A stretch of 64,000 nucleotides of DNA from Tenrec ecaudatus (Eukaryota > Chordata > Mammalia > Afrosoricida > Tenrecidae). The stretch's first letter is position 1. Every line of letters begins with the position of its first letter. The notes under the pieces are model-generated. The model was not told the DNA's origin and ran no database searches. It saw nothing but the letters and a program-made list of their open reading frames with translations. Positions 46,133 through 57,669 of this stretch are shown piece after piece. The position numbers and the translations under genes were made by a program. The DNA lies in assembly GCF_050624435.1 (NCBI RefSeq), contig NC_134531.1, forward strand, positions 253,284,812 through 253,348,811. Direction: 5' to 3'.

Positions 46133-46759
46133 TGGGGCTGGGGTAATATTCTCCAGGCGGCTGTATACGCTCTAATCCAGCGACCAACATGTGGTGCTGT
46201 GTCTCCAATAGCCAGAATTCATGGGTCCAAGAACCAAGGGGTGGAAGCTGGAGTGGCACCACTCACTATTACTCCTAGTGATCCCCTTGCAGCATTTTTG
46301 TTTCCTGTCCCAGTCCTAGTCCCAAAGGTAGGAACTCTCTCAACTGGAAACACAGCACAGATTCCACTGAACTGGCAGCTGAGAATGCCCCCTGGCCACT
46401 TTGGGCTTCTCATGCCTTTGGATCAACAGGTCAGGAAGGGTGTCACTGTGCCAAGTGGTGTGATTGATCCTGATTACCAAGGAGAAATTGGACTGGTGCT
46501 CCATACTGGAGGTAAAGAAGAATATGGCTGGAATCCAGAGGATCCCATAGGCCGACTCTTAGTACTACCATGCCCTGTGGTTAAAGTTAATGGTAAGTTA
46601 CAGCACCCCAATCCTGACAGGACATCCAATTACCCAGACCCCTCAGGAATGAAGGTCTGGGTCACCCCATCAGGCAAAAATCCACGGCCAGTTGTGGTAC
46701 TGGCCAAGAGCAAAGGTAATACAGAATGTGTAGTAGAAAAAGGTAGTTCTACCTATTAG
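46133..46759 (+). pseudogene. ERV-L dUTPase domain, largely intact frame
   Basis: dUTPase hydrolyses dUTP to dUMP and keeps uracil out of viral DNA; in ERV-L elements it lies after integrase in pol. The frame is open from just after TAG 46130 to 46759, with ATG at 46199 giving 186 codons, and is in frame with the integrase remnant. The conserved 'GVIDPDYQGEIGLVL' (motif 3) is at about residues 88-102 and 'GRLLVLPCPV' (motif 4 region) at about 120-129. I do not see the Gly-rich P-loop-like motif 5 at the end, a feature often reduced in this lineage, so enzyme activity is doubtful. The minus copy lost this domain. Confidence 0.75.
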
Positions 46760-47006
46760 TTATGACCACGTGATCAATTGCAAAAGCTAGGGTTGTGATT
46801 GTCAGCTTATCTTCTTTATATCTGCTTATTGAATATATTTCCTTTGTTCATATATGATGTAACAGATACAATTAGATTCGGTGTGTTTTTATTTATATGT
46901 ATGATAGGTGTTTGATGTTAGATATAAGTGTGGTTTCATTAATGTCTGGAAAATATATATGGCTAAAGAACTGTGTACAGGTGCCAAGTTGGCAAGGAGT
47001 GGTCTG
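46760..47006 (+). other. ERV-L 3' untranslated region
   Basis: AT-rich, without any env-like frame. A short purine-rich stretch 'GGCAAGGAGTGG' (46991-47002), just before the 3' LTR, is a candidate polypurine tract. Confidence 0.5.
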
Positions 47007-47569
47007 TGATTGGTAGGTTTATTGTGCTAACATGGCCAATAAGACCTTGTGGGATTAATAAGGTCACAGTTTGTTTTGAGGGCAAAAAGATAAATGGCTC
47101 GATATGCTGTCTCTCTCCTGCTCTCAGGTGATGGGACCAGTGTGTGGCTGCCTTAGCTAGTTCTCTGCCTCAACTTGTGAACTACACCCAATCCATAGAC
47201 CACGTCACTAGAGTTTGAGGTTCTTTTGAGACCTGCTTCGCTACACTGCTATTGTATACATCTCTTAAACTGTGGACTATCAGATCCTGTCATCTGGCTG
47301 ACTGTTGGTGACCTGCCCTGCAGCTTGCTGCCTGTGGCCTAACTTCCTGCATTGCTCTACGGAAGACTCAGCTGTCTGCTTCTGTGACCTTGGACCCAGC
47401 AGCCCTCATGAGTTGAAGAACTTCCAGTGTATGAACTTTTTCATGGAAGTGGGTTGAACTGAGTCCTCTGTACTGCTGGGTGGACTAATTAGCTTTTATA
47501 TTCCTTCATGCTCTCGCTCTCTAATCCTGTGTCCTGGTTTTGTTTTTCTGAAAAACCCTGCTTAACACA
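47007..47569 (+). mobile_element. 3' LTR of the + strand ERV-L-type provirus
   Basis: Starts TGATTGGTAGG and ends CTTAACACA. It matches the 5' LTR at GCTAACATGGCCAATA, 'GCCTTAGCTAGTTCTCTGCC', GGACCCAGCAGCCCT and the TGGACTAATTAG block. The 5-bp flanks of the two outer LTRs do not match (AATTG left, ACATG right). Confidence 0.8.
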
Positions 47570-47574
47570 ACATG

Positions 47575-48712
47575 TCTTATTTTCCTTCAGCTTCAACCTG
47601 AACTGACAAATCCATTCCACAGGCAGGCTCTATCCTCATTTTTGGTTGTTATTGAGCCTCTCTATGATCTCTTTCCACATATGTTGTTGATTTAATTTTT
47701 GTGTATAGAGAATTCCATGTGTAGTTGATTTTGTTGAAAAACACATTCATAATGAAGAAGTCTTAAGTTTTAAAAATTCCATCAAAAGATCTCAAACTTT
47801 GTTTCTAGGACATCTTTTCCAATTACTGTTTCTTACTATTTATTTACAACATTTTCATTCCAATTACCAATAATCATCAATGCATCTTTGTTAAATGTTT
47901 GATTAATTTTAGAATGAAAAAGTTGATAAAATTCAATTTCTTCATCATATTTTTAATGATTTGTGAGTAAATTTGTATAATAGTTCTATTAACTGGATTT
48001 ACTTGCATGAATATATATATATATACATACACACATATATATATATAATTCTATCAGAGAGAGCATTTTGTTTCAAGATGGAATTTTAACTGTCCTTTCT
48101 GTTGATGACTATGATATCATTCCTGTTAAACTTGTCATTACCTGCATAGTAAACTATATGATTGTCTGATTCAGAATTGCTAATACCAGTTATTTCAGCT
48201 TACAGCTTAGTATATCAATTTCTAGGCATTATATCTAATTTTTATAACTTGCAATGTTCCTAGATTCACAGATCTTGTATTCCAAGTTTCTATTATTAAT
48301 AGATGTTTGCAACTATTTCATCTTATTTTAAGTGATGGCCCATTAGCAAATGAAGGTCCCAAACATATTGCCCTACTGTGTCATTATGATTGATTTTAAT
48401 TTGAGACCATCGTTCTCACTTTTTAAGTGCCCTGAGAGACTCAATTCCGGGCACAGTGTCTGACAATATTTCACTACTCTTCATGAGGCTTTCTCTCTCT
48501 GACTATGTTGCACTGCTGTCCCAAAGATTTTCAGTGGCTGATTGCTCAGAAGTGGAGAGCCTTGTCTTCATCATCTGTTCTTAATCTAGAAGCTCTTCTG
48601 AACCATGCTCACCTGGGGTGACCCTACTGGTATCTGAAATACTATAGACAGAATTTCCAGGATCACAGCCGCACCACCATAGTATGTTAAACTGACCAAC
48701 ATGGAAGGGTCA
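47575..48712 (-). mobile_element. RTE (BovB-like) LINE, 5' half, minus strand
   Basis: Reads on - as the RTE 5' region (48712 to about 48300) followed by the endonuclease part, with degraded 'DSESDNHIVYYAGN' near 48140-48180 and a 'IIGNWNEN' block near 47850-47875. It starts directly after the ERV-L 3' LTR. A TATATA repeat lies inside it at 48009-48048. Stops throughout. Confidence 0.55.
48009..48048 (+). repeat. TA/CA-rich microsatellite
   Basis: (AT)n and a short CACATA interruption inside the RTE fragment. Confidence 0.85.
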
Positions 48713-48717
48713 GGAAG

Positions 48718-49590
48718 GGTTGTTGTTGCTCTTGTGAGGTGCTGTTGAGTTGGTTCCAAGCCACAGCAGCCATATGTACAACAGAAGGCAACATTTCCTG
48801 GTCCTTGGCCATGCTCACAATTGTTTTTCTGTCTGAGTCCATTGTTGCAACCACTGTGTCAACCCATTTTGTCGAGGGTCTTGCTCTTTTTACTGACCCT
48901 GTGCTTTACCGAGTATGCTGTCCTTTGCCACGGACTGAGCCGTCCTGTTAACATGTCCAAAGTATATGCGATGAAGTCTTATTTTTCTTATTTCTAAGGA
49001 TCATCTTGGCTGTACTTCTTCCAAGACATATCTGTTTGGCAATCCATGCAATTTCAAGGCACATCTTTGCTGTACTTCTTCCAGACAGGTCTTATGGCAA
49101 TCCATAGTATTTTTTAATATTCTTTTCAAACACCACAGTACAAATGAATTTATTTTCATTTGTATTCCTTACTCAGTGTTCAGCTTTCAGATGCCTATGA
49201 GGCAATTGAAAATACCATGGTTAGGGGTAGGTGGACTCTATCCTCAGAGTAACATCCTTCTTTACAAAACTTTAAAGAGGTTGTGAGCAGCAGATTTACC
49301 TAATGGAATGTGTCATTTGATTTCTTGACTACTGCTCCCTTTAGCATTGATGTTGGGTCCAAGCTTGATGAAATATCTGTTATTCATGGTGTTATTTGTT
49401 GACCCAGTTGTGAGGATTTGGCTTTTCTTTACACTTAGTTGTAATCCCTATGAAGGGGCAAACCCTCTATTTGTCATCAGCAAGTGCTTCAACTTCTCCC
49501 TTTCAGCATGCAAGGTTGTACCATCGGTATATTACATGCTGCTAATAAACCTTCTACTAGTTCGAATTATAGACCATTTTGAATCAGAAA
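48718..49590 (-). mobile_element. RTE LINE, 3' half, minus strand
   Basis: On + it begins with the reversed 3' terminus ('GGGTTGTTGTTGCTCTTGTG') and the last coding block, and runs into the reverse-transcriptase region to about 49590, where it meets a plus-strand RTE. Counterparts on + lie at 51480-51970. Confidence 0.6.
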
Positions 49591-51985
49591 ATCATAACAC
49601 AATGAAGAGGAATGGCAGTCATTGTCAAAAAAGACATTTCAAAAGCAATAATTAAGTACAATATTATCTATGATGAGATTATGTCTATCCACCTTCAAAT
49701 AAATGTAATCGATATAACTCTTGTTCAAATTTACACACCGACCACAAACACCAGTGATGAGGAAACTGAAGTATTATACCAATTACTTCAGTCTGAAATT
49801 GGTCAAACATGCAACCAAAATGTATTGATAATTATTGGCTATTTGGATGAAAGATGTAGAGAGAAAGAGAAAGAAATAGTAGTAAGCAAATATGGTGATA
49901 GAATTTTGCAGAACCTATGATTTTCCCATACCAAATACCTTTGTTCAACAATAAAAATTGAGCCTATATCAAATGGCTTCTCCAGATGGAATACACAGAA
50001 ATCAAATTGACTAATTCTTTGGGAAGAGATGATGGAGAAAAACAATATCAGCAGTTAAAATTGGTCATATGTAGATTCAAGTGGAGGTAAAGAAAATTAA
50101 AACAAGTTCATAAAAGCCAAAATAGGACCTTGAGTCTATATTACCTGAATATTGAGAACATAGCATGAACAGATTTGACACATTGAACTCTAATGACAGA
50201 AGACCTAATGAGTTTTTGGAAGACATCAAGGACATTCCACATGAAGGAAGCAAAAGGTCTTTAAAAAGACAATAACAACAAAAAATTATCAAAGTGGATA
50301 TCAGAAGAGACTGAAACTTGCCCTTAACCATAGAGTAGCTAAAGCAAAGGGAAACCAAATAGCTGAATAGAAAATTCTAAAGAGCAGCTCAAGAAGTCAA
50401 AGCCAAATATTGGAATGAAATCTGCAAAGACCTTGAATTCGAAAATCAGAAGGGAAGAATGCACTGAACTAGTAGACATTCCACTATTTCAGGAGGTAAC
50501 ACATGAGCAAGAGCCAATGGTGATCAAGGAATAAATGTAATTTGCATTGAAAGCATTAGCCAAAAACAAGGCTCCAGGAATGGATGGAATACCTCAATTG
50601 TTTAAAAAAAAACTGATGAAGAACTGAAATCACTAACTCGTCTAAGCCTGAAAATTTGGAAGATGGCTAGTTGACCAACTGACTGGAGGACATTCATATT
50701 TGTACCAATTCCAATGAAAGGTAACCCAACAGAACTCTCAAATTATAGAACAACTTAACAGATAAGCACATACCAGTCAAATTTTTCAAAGATCATCCAG
50801 CAACATTTCATTAGGACATTGGCAGGGAACTCTCAGAGGTTCAAGCTGGATTCATAAGAGAACATGGAACAGGGGATATCCTTGCTGATGTCAGATAGAT
50901 CTTCACTCCAAACAGAGACTACCAGAAGGATGCTTACTGGTGTCTTATTGACTATGCCAAGGCTTTGAGTGCGCAAATCAAACCGAACTATGCACATGCT
51001 TGAGAAGAATGGGAATTCCAGAATACTTCATTGTACTGATGCATAACTTCCACATGGATCAAGGGGAAGTTGTGTGAACAGAAGTAGGGAATACTGCATG
51101 GTTTAAAACCAGGAAAGACGCGTGGCAGGTTTGTATCCTCGCACCATAATTTTCCAATCTATATGCTTAACCAATAATAAGAGGAATTGGATTACATGAA
51201 GGAGAATGTGAAATTACGACTGGAGGAAGTCTTATTAACAACCTATGATATGCAAATAACACACTATTGCTTGCTAAATTGAGACGAAATTGGAGCACTT
51301 GCTGAGGAAGATCAAAATTACAGCTTTCAGCATGGATTATGGCTCAATATAAAAACAATAAAAATTCTCTGACTGGACCAACATCATGATAAATGAAGAA
51401 AAGTTTGAAGTTGTCAAGGATTTTATCTTGCTTGAATCTATAATCAATGCTCATAGAAGCAGTTTGTTTCTACAGAAGACCTCTTAAAAATGCTGAAAAG
51501 CAAGGATGTTACTTTGAAGACTAAGGTACACTTGACCAAGCCATGGTATTCTCAATTGCCTCACAGGCATGTAGGCATTAAGCAGGGAATAAAGAAGATT
51601 GAAGAAGAGTTGATGCATTTGGATGGTGGTGCTGGAGAAGATAATAAAATGCCATGGACTGCGAAAAGACAAACCGATCTTTTTAGAAAGTTGTAAGGGC
51701 AGAGTGCTCATTGGAGCCAAGGATGGCAAGACTTTGTCTTACATATTTTGGACATGTTGTCAGGAGAGACCAGTTCCTGGAGAAGAACATCATGCTTGGT
51801 AAAGTGGAGGCCAGTGTAAAAGGGAAGGTCTTCAGGGAGATGGATTTACACAGTGGCCTCCACAATAGACTCAAGCAGAGAAACAATTGTGAGCATAGTG
51901 CATGGCCACGCAGTGCTTCATTCTATTTTGTGTATGGTCGCTAAAGTTCAGAATTTACTCAGTGGCACCTAACAACAACCAATCT
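49591..51985 (+). mobile_element. RTE (BovB-like) LINE, endonuclease to 3' end, plus strand
   Basis: The longest RTE copy here. From 49612 an open stretch of 102 codons covers the endonuclease domain ('IYTPTTNTSDEE', 'NVLIIIGYLDE'). Then broken frames cover the reverse transcriptase: 'KNKAPGMDGI' near 50560-50590, 'PIPMKG' near 50708, the palm block 'LIDYAKAL' near 50947, and the C-terminal 'HIFGHVVRRDQFLE' near 51737-51800. It ends with GGCACCTAACAACAACC at 51963-51979. Many stops, so inactive. RTE proteins normally also supply the machinery for unrelated SINEs. Confidence 0.7.
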
Positions 51986-52220
51986 AGATACAACATTTTT
52001 CATCATATGATACAACTCCTCTGATCATTTGCTCATCATACTGATTAGATAATAAGATGAGAGCATACAACTCTAATAGCACACCTTTCATATTTTGCAG
52101 TGTTCCTTTGTCCTGTTTCAGCAACTGCACTAAAGGTCTAAGTTTCTTCTAGAACTTTCCAACTCTTTTAGAGAAGAGTTAGTGCGATGGAAAACAACTA
52201 AACAAATTTAGACCTAGATG
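51986..52220. other. Short stretch after the RTE, mostly RTE-like
   Basis: 52000-52150 looks like a further minus-strand RTE fragment (compare 860-960 and 20400-20540), heavily decayed. Confidence 0.35.
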
Positions 52221-52225
52221 AGGGA

Positions 52226-52755
52226 TGAGATAGGTTATTGTTCCAGCCTGGCTGATAAACACAAGTGGGATTATTTGAAGGGCAGAGAGAAGTGGACCAG
52301 TGTGCAGCTGCCTTGCTTGGTCTGTGTCTCAATTTAAAGGGCACACTACCTGTGGGATGCCTAGCCTGTGGACTGTGTTGCTGTAAGCTGAGGTCCCTTT
52401 AGGATCACATGAATGAAATTTACATTTCTGGAGCTGAGGACTGACAGTTGGTGACCTGCCTTGCTGTTTGCTGCTTGTGCAGGATAGCCTAGCTCTCTCT
52501 CTCTACAGAGGACTACCTGACGGCCCTTAAGATTTGAAGGAATGCTAGTGTCTCACAACTCTCTCACGGGAGTGAGTCGCACTGAGCCATTTGTACTGTT
52601 CATTTCTTGTATTATATATCAATCTGTTTATAACTTAACAGTTCATTTCTTGTGTTAGATATATATCTATCTCTATCTATCTATATCTATGTCTATATCT
52701 ATATCTAATTAGCAGCAACCGGGTTTTATCTCTCTAGAGAACCCTGTCTAACATA
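52226..52755 (+). mobile_element. Solo LTR of an ERV-L-type element
   Basis: Starts TGAGATAGG and ends CTGTCTAACATA. It is flanked by AGGGA at 52221-52225 and again at 52756-52760, a perfect 5-bp target duplication. It has GCCTGGCTGATAAAC, 'GAAGGGCAGAGAGAAGTGGA' and GTTGGTGACCTGCC blocks of the local LTR family. The final CACA has become CATA. An ATATCT-rich microsatellite (52659-52709) lies near its 3' end. Confidence 0.8.
52659..52709 (+). repeat. ATCT/ATATCT microsatellite in the solo LTR
   Basis: Imperfect CTAT/ATATCT units, at the same LTR position as the (TATC)n of the 38682 LTR. Confidence 0.85.
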
Positions 52756-52839
52756 AGGGATATGTCTAGAAATAAGTTATATATCTTGTTATTTTGTTTT
52801 TTTAAGTGTTCTATGACTTTCTAACTAAACTTTTTACTT

Positions 52840-53745
52840 AGCCTGGTATGATTGCTGAAGACAAATAGGGGCATAAGAAAATGTGTCAAAGAAAGCTGAT
52901 GGTGCCCAGCTATCAAAAGATATGCCATCTGGGGTCTTAAAGGCTTGAAGGTAAACAAGTGGCCATCTAGTTCAGAGGCAACAAAGTTCACATGGAAGAA
53001 GCACACCAGCCTGTGCGATCACGAGGTGTCGAAGGGATCAGGTATCAGGCATCATCAAAACGAAAAATATTACTATAGTGAATGAGGAGGGGTGTAGTGC
53101 GGAGTGGAGACCCAAAACCCATTTGTAGGCCACTGGACTTCCCCTTACAGAAGGGTCTCAGGGAGGAAACGAGCCAGTTAGGGTCCAATGTAGCAATGAT
53201 GAAAAATACAACTTTCAAAAAAATAGAAAAATACAACTTTCCTCTGTTCCTAAATGTTTCTGCCTACCCACCCCCACTATCATGATCCCAATTCTACCTT
53301 GCAAGTCTGGCTAGACCAGAGAATGTACAGTGGTACAGATAGGAACTGTAAACACAGGGAATCCAGGGCAGATGATCCTTCCAGGGCCAGTGGTATGAGT
53401 GGTGATACTGGGAGGGTAGAGGGAGGGTGGGTTTGAAAGGGGGAACTGATTACAAGGATCTACATGTGACCTCCTCCCTGGGGGATGAACAACAGTAAAG
53501 TGGGTGAAGGGAGACGTTTGACAGGACAAGATATGACAAAATAATGATTTATAAATTATCAAGGGTTCATGAGGGAGGGGGGAGTGGGGAGGGAGGGAAA
53601 AATGAGGAGCTGATGCAAAGGGCTTAAGTGGAGAGCAGATGCTTTGAAAATGATGAGGGCAATGAATGTACAAATGTGCTTTACACAATTGATGTATGTA
53701 TGGATTGTGATAAGAGTTGTATGAGTCCCTAATAAAATGATTTTT
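52840..53745 (+). mobile_element. 5'-truncated L1 3' end (module A then module B, single copies)
   Basis: Module A at about 52858-53060, module B at about 53075-53745, ending GATGTATGTATGGATTGTGA and AATAAAATG plus T/A-rich tail. It serves as the un-duplicated reference for the 3' end of the 8.4-kb L1. Confidence 0.7.
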
Positions 53746-53877
53746 TAAAGGGCACTGAAAGGGATCCCATGGGCATAAGCTGAGAGTCAGAATTAACACA
53801 ATGGCAGTAAAAGAGAGAAAGAGAAAAGGTGGCTAGTGATCAGAATGAAAATGAGGACAATGGGTTTTTAATTTATT

Positions 53878-53885
<8 letters not shown>

Positions 53886-53929
<44 letters not shown>
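53886..53929 (+). repeat. (TA)n microsatellite
   Basis: About 22 uninterrupted TA units. Confidence 0.95.
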
Positions 53930-53931
<2 letters not shown>

Positions 53932-55214
53932 TTTTCTTGCTTTGAGAAATATAGATCAGAATCTAGTGGAAATATTAATAAATTAAATTACTGCTATCAA
54001 TGAAAATCGCATATATGCTTCTCTGGAAATATGTTTAATTCTAGTTTTGAAATAGTAAATGCAGAAGACTAGTTCAGATATCTTGAGCCAGAGAATAAGA
54101 AATACATCAGAGTTTATTTTTGTCATATTTGAAGGACTTAAAAATCAACCTATGGTTTCTGAGTTGTTTCTATTGACCTAAGATGGGGCAATGTTGATCA
54201 TGCAATAATTATATGGAACTTATAAATATGCTAACATGAATGAGCTTTTAAGTATAATTTTAAAACTATAAGTCATTGTCATAGGACATAAAAGTAACTT
54301 TTATTTTGTACATTTAAAATTAAATTTATTCTAATTTTCTTATATGAATCACATTTATTTTGTACTATTAGTTTTGTCATCATCAAGGAAAAATGCCTCG
54401 AGTCTTTAAACATGAGAAAAAGGCACAAAATAAATAGTGAGGGCTGTAAGTAAGGAGGCAACAAAAGAGTGAGGAAATAAAAATGTGTGGGGAAAAAAAA
54501 CAGAAAAAATATTCATTCTGGGATTCCACAAATCCAGGGATAATGAAAAAGCTCTTTGTTGCTTTCCAAGAGAAACAAAGAACTAAGCATCCCAGACGCT
54601 ACGTGATTTCTCAGAAGCTGTGCAGTGTGCTGCAACAAAGATACAATGCCTTCAACACTCAGAAGTAAAGCAACTTCAAACAATTTTCAAAAGAGTTTAT
54701 AAATAATGTATGAGCAAACAGCAGAGATCCTAATTCTGGGTTCAATCCTTCACAGTAAAAGAGGATGAAAAGATTTATTACAAATTTGAGAACGGACAAT
54801 GAACAAGTAGAGAGAGGGCTTAGCAACAGAGCATCTTACCAGAAACCAGGAAAGGGACGTCTCAGCAAGGCAGTAAATCCAAGACAATGAAAGAAAAACA
54901 GACCCTTTGGTGTAGTTGACTTTTCGAAAACTATATTTGACTGACACGTGTGTACATCTAATTCTACAAATGAGAAGATAGTTTTATTACTTTTTAAATG
55001 TTCAAGAAATCATACAAAAGGATATATAAGCATGATATACAATTTGTCTTAGCAGCAGATAGTATATGCAAATTCCTAATAAAAACTGATGTTTCAAATT
55101 ACTTAAAATCATAATATGCCATCATGTTTAAGGAAGAGGACAATGGGAAGGTTTCAAGTAACAATGGAATCATTTAAAAATTGTATTATAACAAAGCCTC
55201 TAATAATAAAAATA
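53930..55214. other. AT-rich intergenic DNA, nothing recognised
   Basis: Short frames only (61 codons on + at 54483-54668), without family features. Confidence 0.5.
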
Positions 55215-55420
55215 AAATAGCAGAATAATAAGGGCTCCTGAAGGGTAGGGCAAAGGAAGGGAGGGTGGGGATAAAGGGGAGCCATTATCATGGAGTTAAA
55301 GAAGAAAGAAAATATTTTGGAAGTTATAGTGGCAGGAATTGTACAATTATGCTTGACCCAATTGAATTGTGAATTGTTACAACATCTGTAAGAGATACCA
55401 ATAAAATTATTTTTAAATAC
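55215..55420 (+). mobile_element. Possible old LINE 3' end
   Basis: A G-rich stretch (GGAAGGGAGGGTGGGGATAA) is followed by a weak terminal block and CAATAAAATTATTTTT near 55400. The order is L1-like but the body is diverged. Confidence 0.35.
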
Positions 55421-55474
55421 CACTGCCATCATAGGCTATACATTTTTATGTGTAGAGACATGCGCATCTTTCTG

Positions 55475-55560
55475 CTGCAGGACACCTGGTGGATTTGAAA
55501 CTCTGATCTTTTGATTAACATACCAACACTTTGCTCGCTGTACCAATAAGACTCCTTCTA
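55475..55560 (-). mobile_element. AfroSINE fragment, minus strand
   Basis: On - 'AGGAGTCTTATTGGTACAGC' then a B-box-like 'GATCAGAGTTTCAAATCCAC'. Only the tRNA-related head is present. Confidence 0.5.
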
Positions 55561-56284
55561 ATATAACTGAAATAAATCAATGTGTACATTTGATAAAGAG
55601 AAATATGATGATACTATAGAAATTAAAAAGTGGTTGCAGTTTAAATGCATAGATCATGGTGGGTAAAACACTATAGGTTTTTGAAATACAGTTTTAGTAT
55701 TATTTTTAAAATTATTTTGTGATAGAAATCACAAAGAAGGGAGGCCAGTTTGAAGCTACTACTATAGTCTGGAAGGAGATGATGACAGCAATGGAACTGC
55801 ATGCAGGACGTTTAAATCGACAGGTCTGCCAGCATTTGACACATACAGGTAGGCCCCAAATTCCTGATGAGGTTGCATTTCAGAAATTCCATCTGTTGAT
55901 GGAACAAGAATCAAATTGTGTCCCTTGTTAGAATAGTTGGGTGGCCAGGCACCATCTAGTGCTTCAGGTCTCAGGATGGACGAGGCTATGGTTCACGTAA
56001 GCTCTTAGTGCAATGGATTAATTTCTCTGTGTGTCTTTGGTTTCTTTTTCTTTTACACAGATAAGCAAATTGTTCTTACCTGGATGCTTGCAAACATTTA
56101 AGTCACAAGATGCTTTTAATTAAATTAGAATGTAGAGGTTAAACATTATATACTATGTTGTGCAAGTGGTCAAGTTGTCATGCGAGACTAAGTTGTCACC
56201 TTAAAACCCAGTAAATCAATCCCAGGAGGTGCGTCGTTATGTCTGGGAAGTGTCCGTGACTGTGTCTTTTAGTTCTTTATTACA
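55561..56284. other. Intergenic DNA, nothing recognised
   Basis: A 70-codon + frame at 55719-55931 has no family features I recognise. Confidence 0.45.
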
Positions 56285-56485
56285 CACAACTCACCCAAAC
56301 TCACTGCCATCACACTAATTCTGACTCAAACTGACCCTATAGAACAGGGTAGAATTGCTTCTGGGGGTTTCTGAGACTGTAAATCTAGGGGGCAGAAAGC
56401 CCTGTCTTTCGCTTTTGGAGTAGCTAATGGTCTTGAGGTGCTGTCTTTGGGGTTAGCAGCCCAACATATAGCCAGTGCTCCTTAT
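56285..56485 (-). mobile_element. AfroSINE-type SINE, minus strand
   Basis: On - from 56485: GGAGCACTGGCTATATGTTG head, then the body, and at its 3' side CCTGTTCTATAGGGTCAGTT and GGCAGTGAGTTTGGGTGAG. Confidence 0.6.
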
Positions 56486-56689
56486 TATAAATAAGGAGTC
56501 TTCAAAGACGTTGTGAAAAAAGCCATTATTTTTTCCTATGAGCTTTTAAAGCTGCCTCCTGGATGAATATACATATGCACACAAGAGCGTGGGTATACAT
56601 ATGCCTACACATATAGCTTTACATGAACACATGTACACACCCATGTCCCTTCCTCTACACATTTATGCTCACTTTTATTTATGTATCTG

Positions 56690-56850
56690 GGAGCCCTGGT
56701 GGTACAGTGGTAACACACTGGACTGTTATTTTCATAGTTGGCAGTTCGAAACCATGAGCAGCTCCATGGGAGAAAGACTGGGCTTTCTACTCCAGTACAC
56801 AGTTACAGTGTCGGAAACACACAGGGGGTCACTATGAGTTTGAAATACAT
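56690..56850 (+). mobile_element. AfroSINE-type SINE, plus strand
   Basis: Clear head 'GGGAGCCCTGGTGGTACAGT', B-box 'GGCAGTTCGAAACCATG', then GGGAGAAAGACTGGGCTTTC and GGTCACTATGAGTTTGAAAT. Confidence 0.75.
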
Positions 56851-57669
56851 CCATGCATATATTTGGTCCTTAATGATATGGTTGTTAAATTGTCTATAAA
56901 GTGGAAGAAAAGTGTCACCTCCTTTTTATGTATGTTAAGTGTAATCCTTTATCAAGTTCAAGTTATGCAGATTGCATCTACATCCGATAATTCCATTCTC
57001 ATCACCAAGCACTGCACACTATTTAGAGAGAGATTTCCCCTCCTCCTAGCTTCTCCCTGTTCACCAACAAGGAACATTGCTTCTTGTATGCATGCTTACT
57101 TACCTTTTCATAAAAAGGGGCTCATACAAGGATTGTACTTTTGTGACTGAATTTTTTTTCATTCAGAATAATGCCTTCAGATTTATCCATGTTAGATGAC
57201 TTTTGAGGACTTGTCCTTATTCTTTATGATTGTGTATTCACTCATAGAAGTTTTTCACAAACTTGTTATGCTCCAATGTATGACAGATATTTAAATAAAC
57301 TAGTAAAAAGTAATGAAAAAAGACATTGTCACCAGAAAATGTTATTGAATGCCCAAATATGCGAGACTGTTTTAAGTTCTGATAATGTACAATCAGCTAA
57401 GATTAGATTGATACTGACAAGAAGATAACATTTTGATTTTGTTATCCAGCAATTACAATGTGCTACTTGTTCCTTTCTTAAAATGTTCTTTCTTGTTATG
57501 TACGTCTTTCTTTCTTTTCTTACACTTCCCAGTTTCACCTCTTGAGAACTAATGTTTGTATCATTGCAGTCACCCCATTGTTTCTAGCTTCTCTTTCTAG
57601 TCAAATGCCAAACCAGTTTTCTAAAAGAAATCATATTACTCTGCTACCAGGATGTTTGATGGCTTCAAG
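56851..57669. other. Intergenic DNA, possible old L1 piece
   Basis: 57130-57300 (TTTTTTTCATTCAGAATAAT, then a 'CATGTTAGATGAC'-like part) resembles an old L1 3' UTR on -, but weakly. Nothing else recognised. Confidence 0.3.

Noticed and set aside
46199-46759. A host cellular dUTPase gene or processed copy
   Set aside because: It is in frame with a retroviral integrase remnant, precedes a 3' LTR, and the other provirus copy has the same region after integrase, so it is the ERV-L domain.
53311-53799. 162-codon minus frame
   Set aside because: Antisense of another L1 module B, sharing its composition with the frame at 32413-33162.
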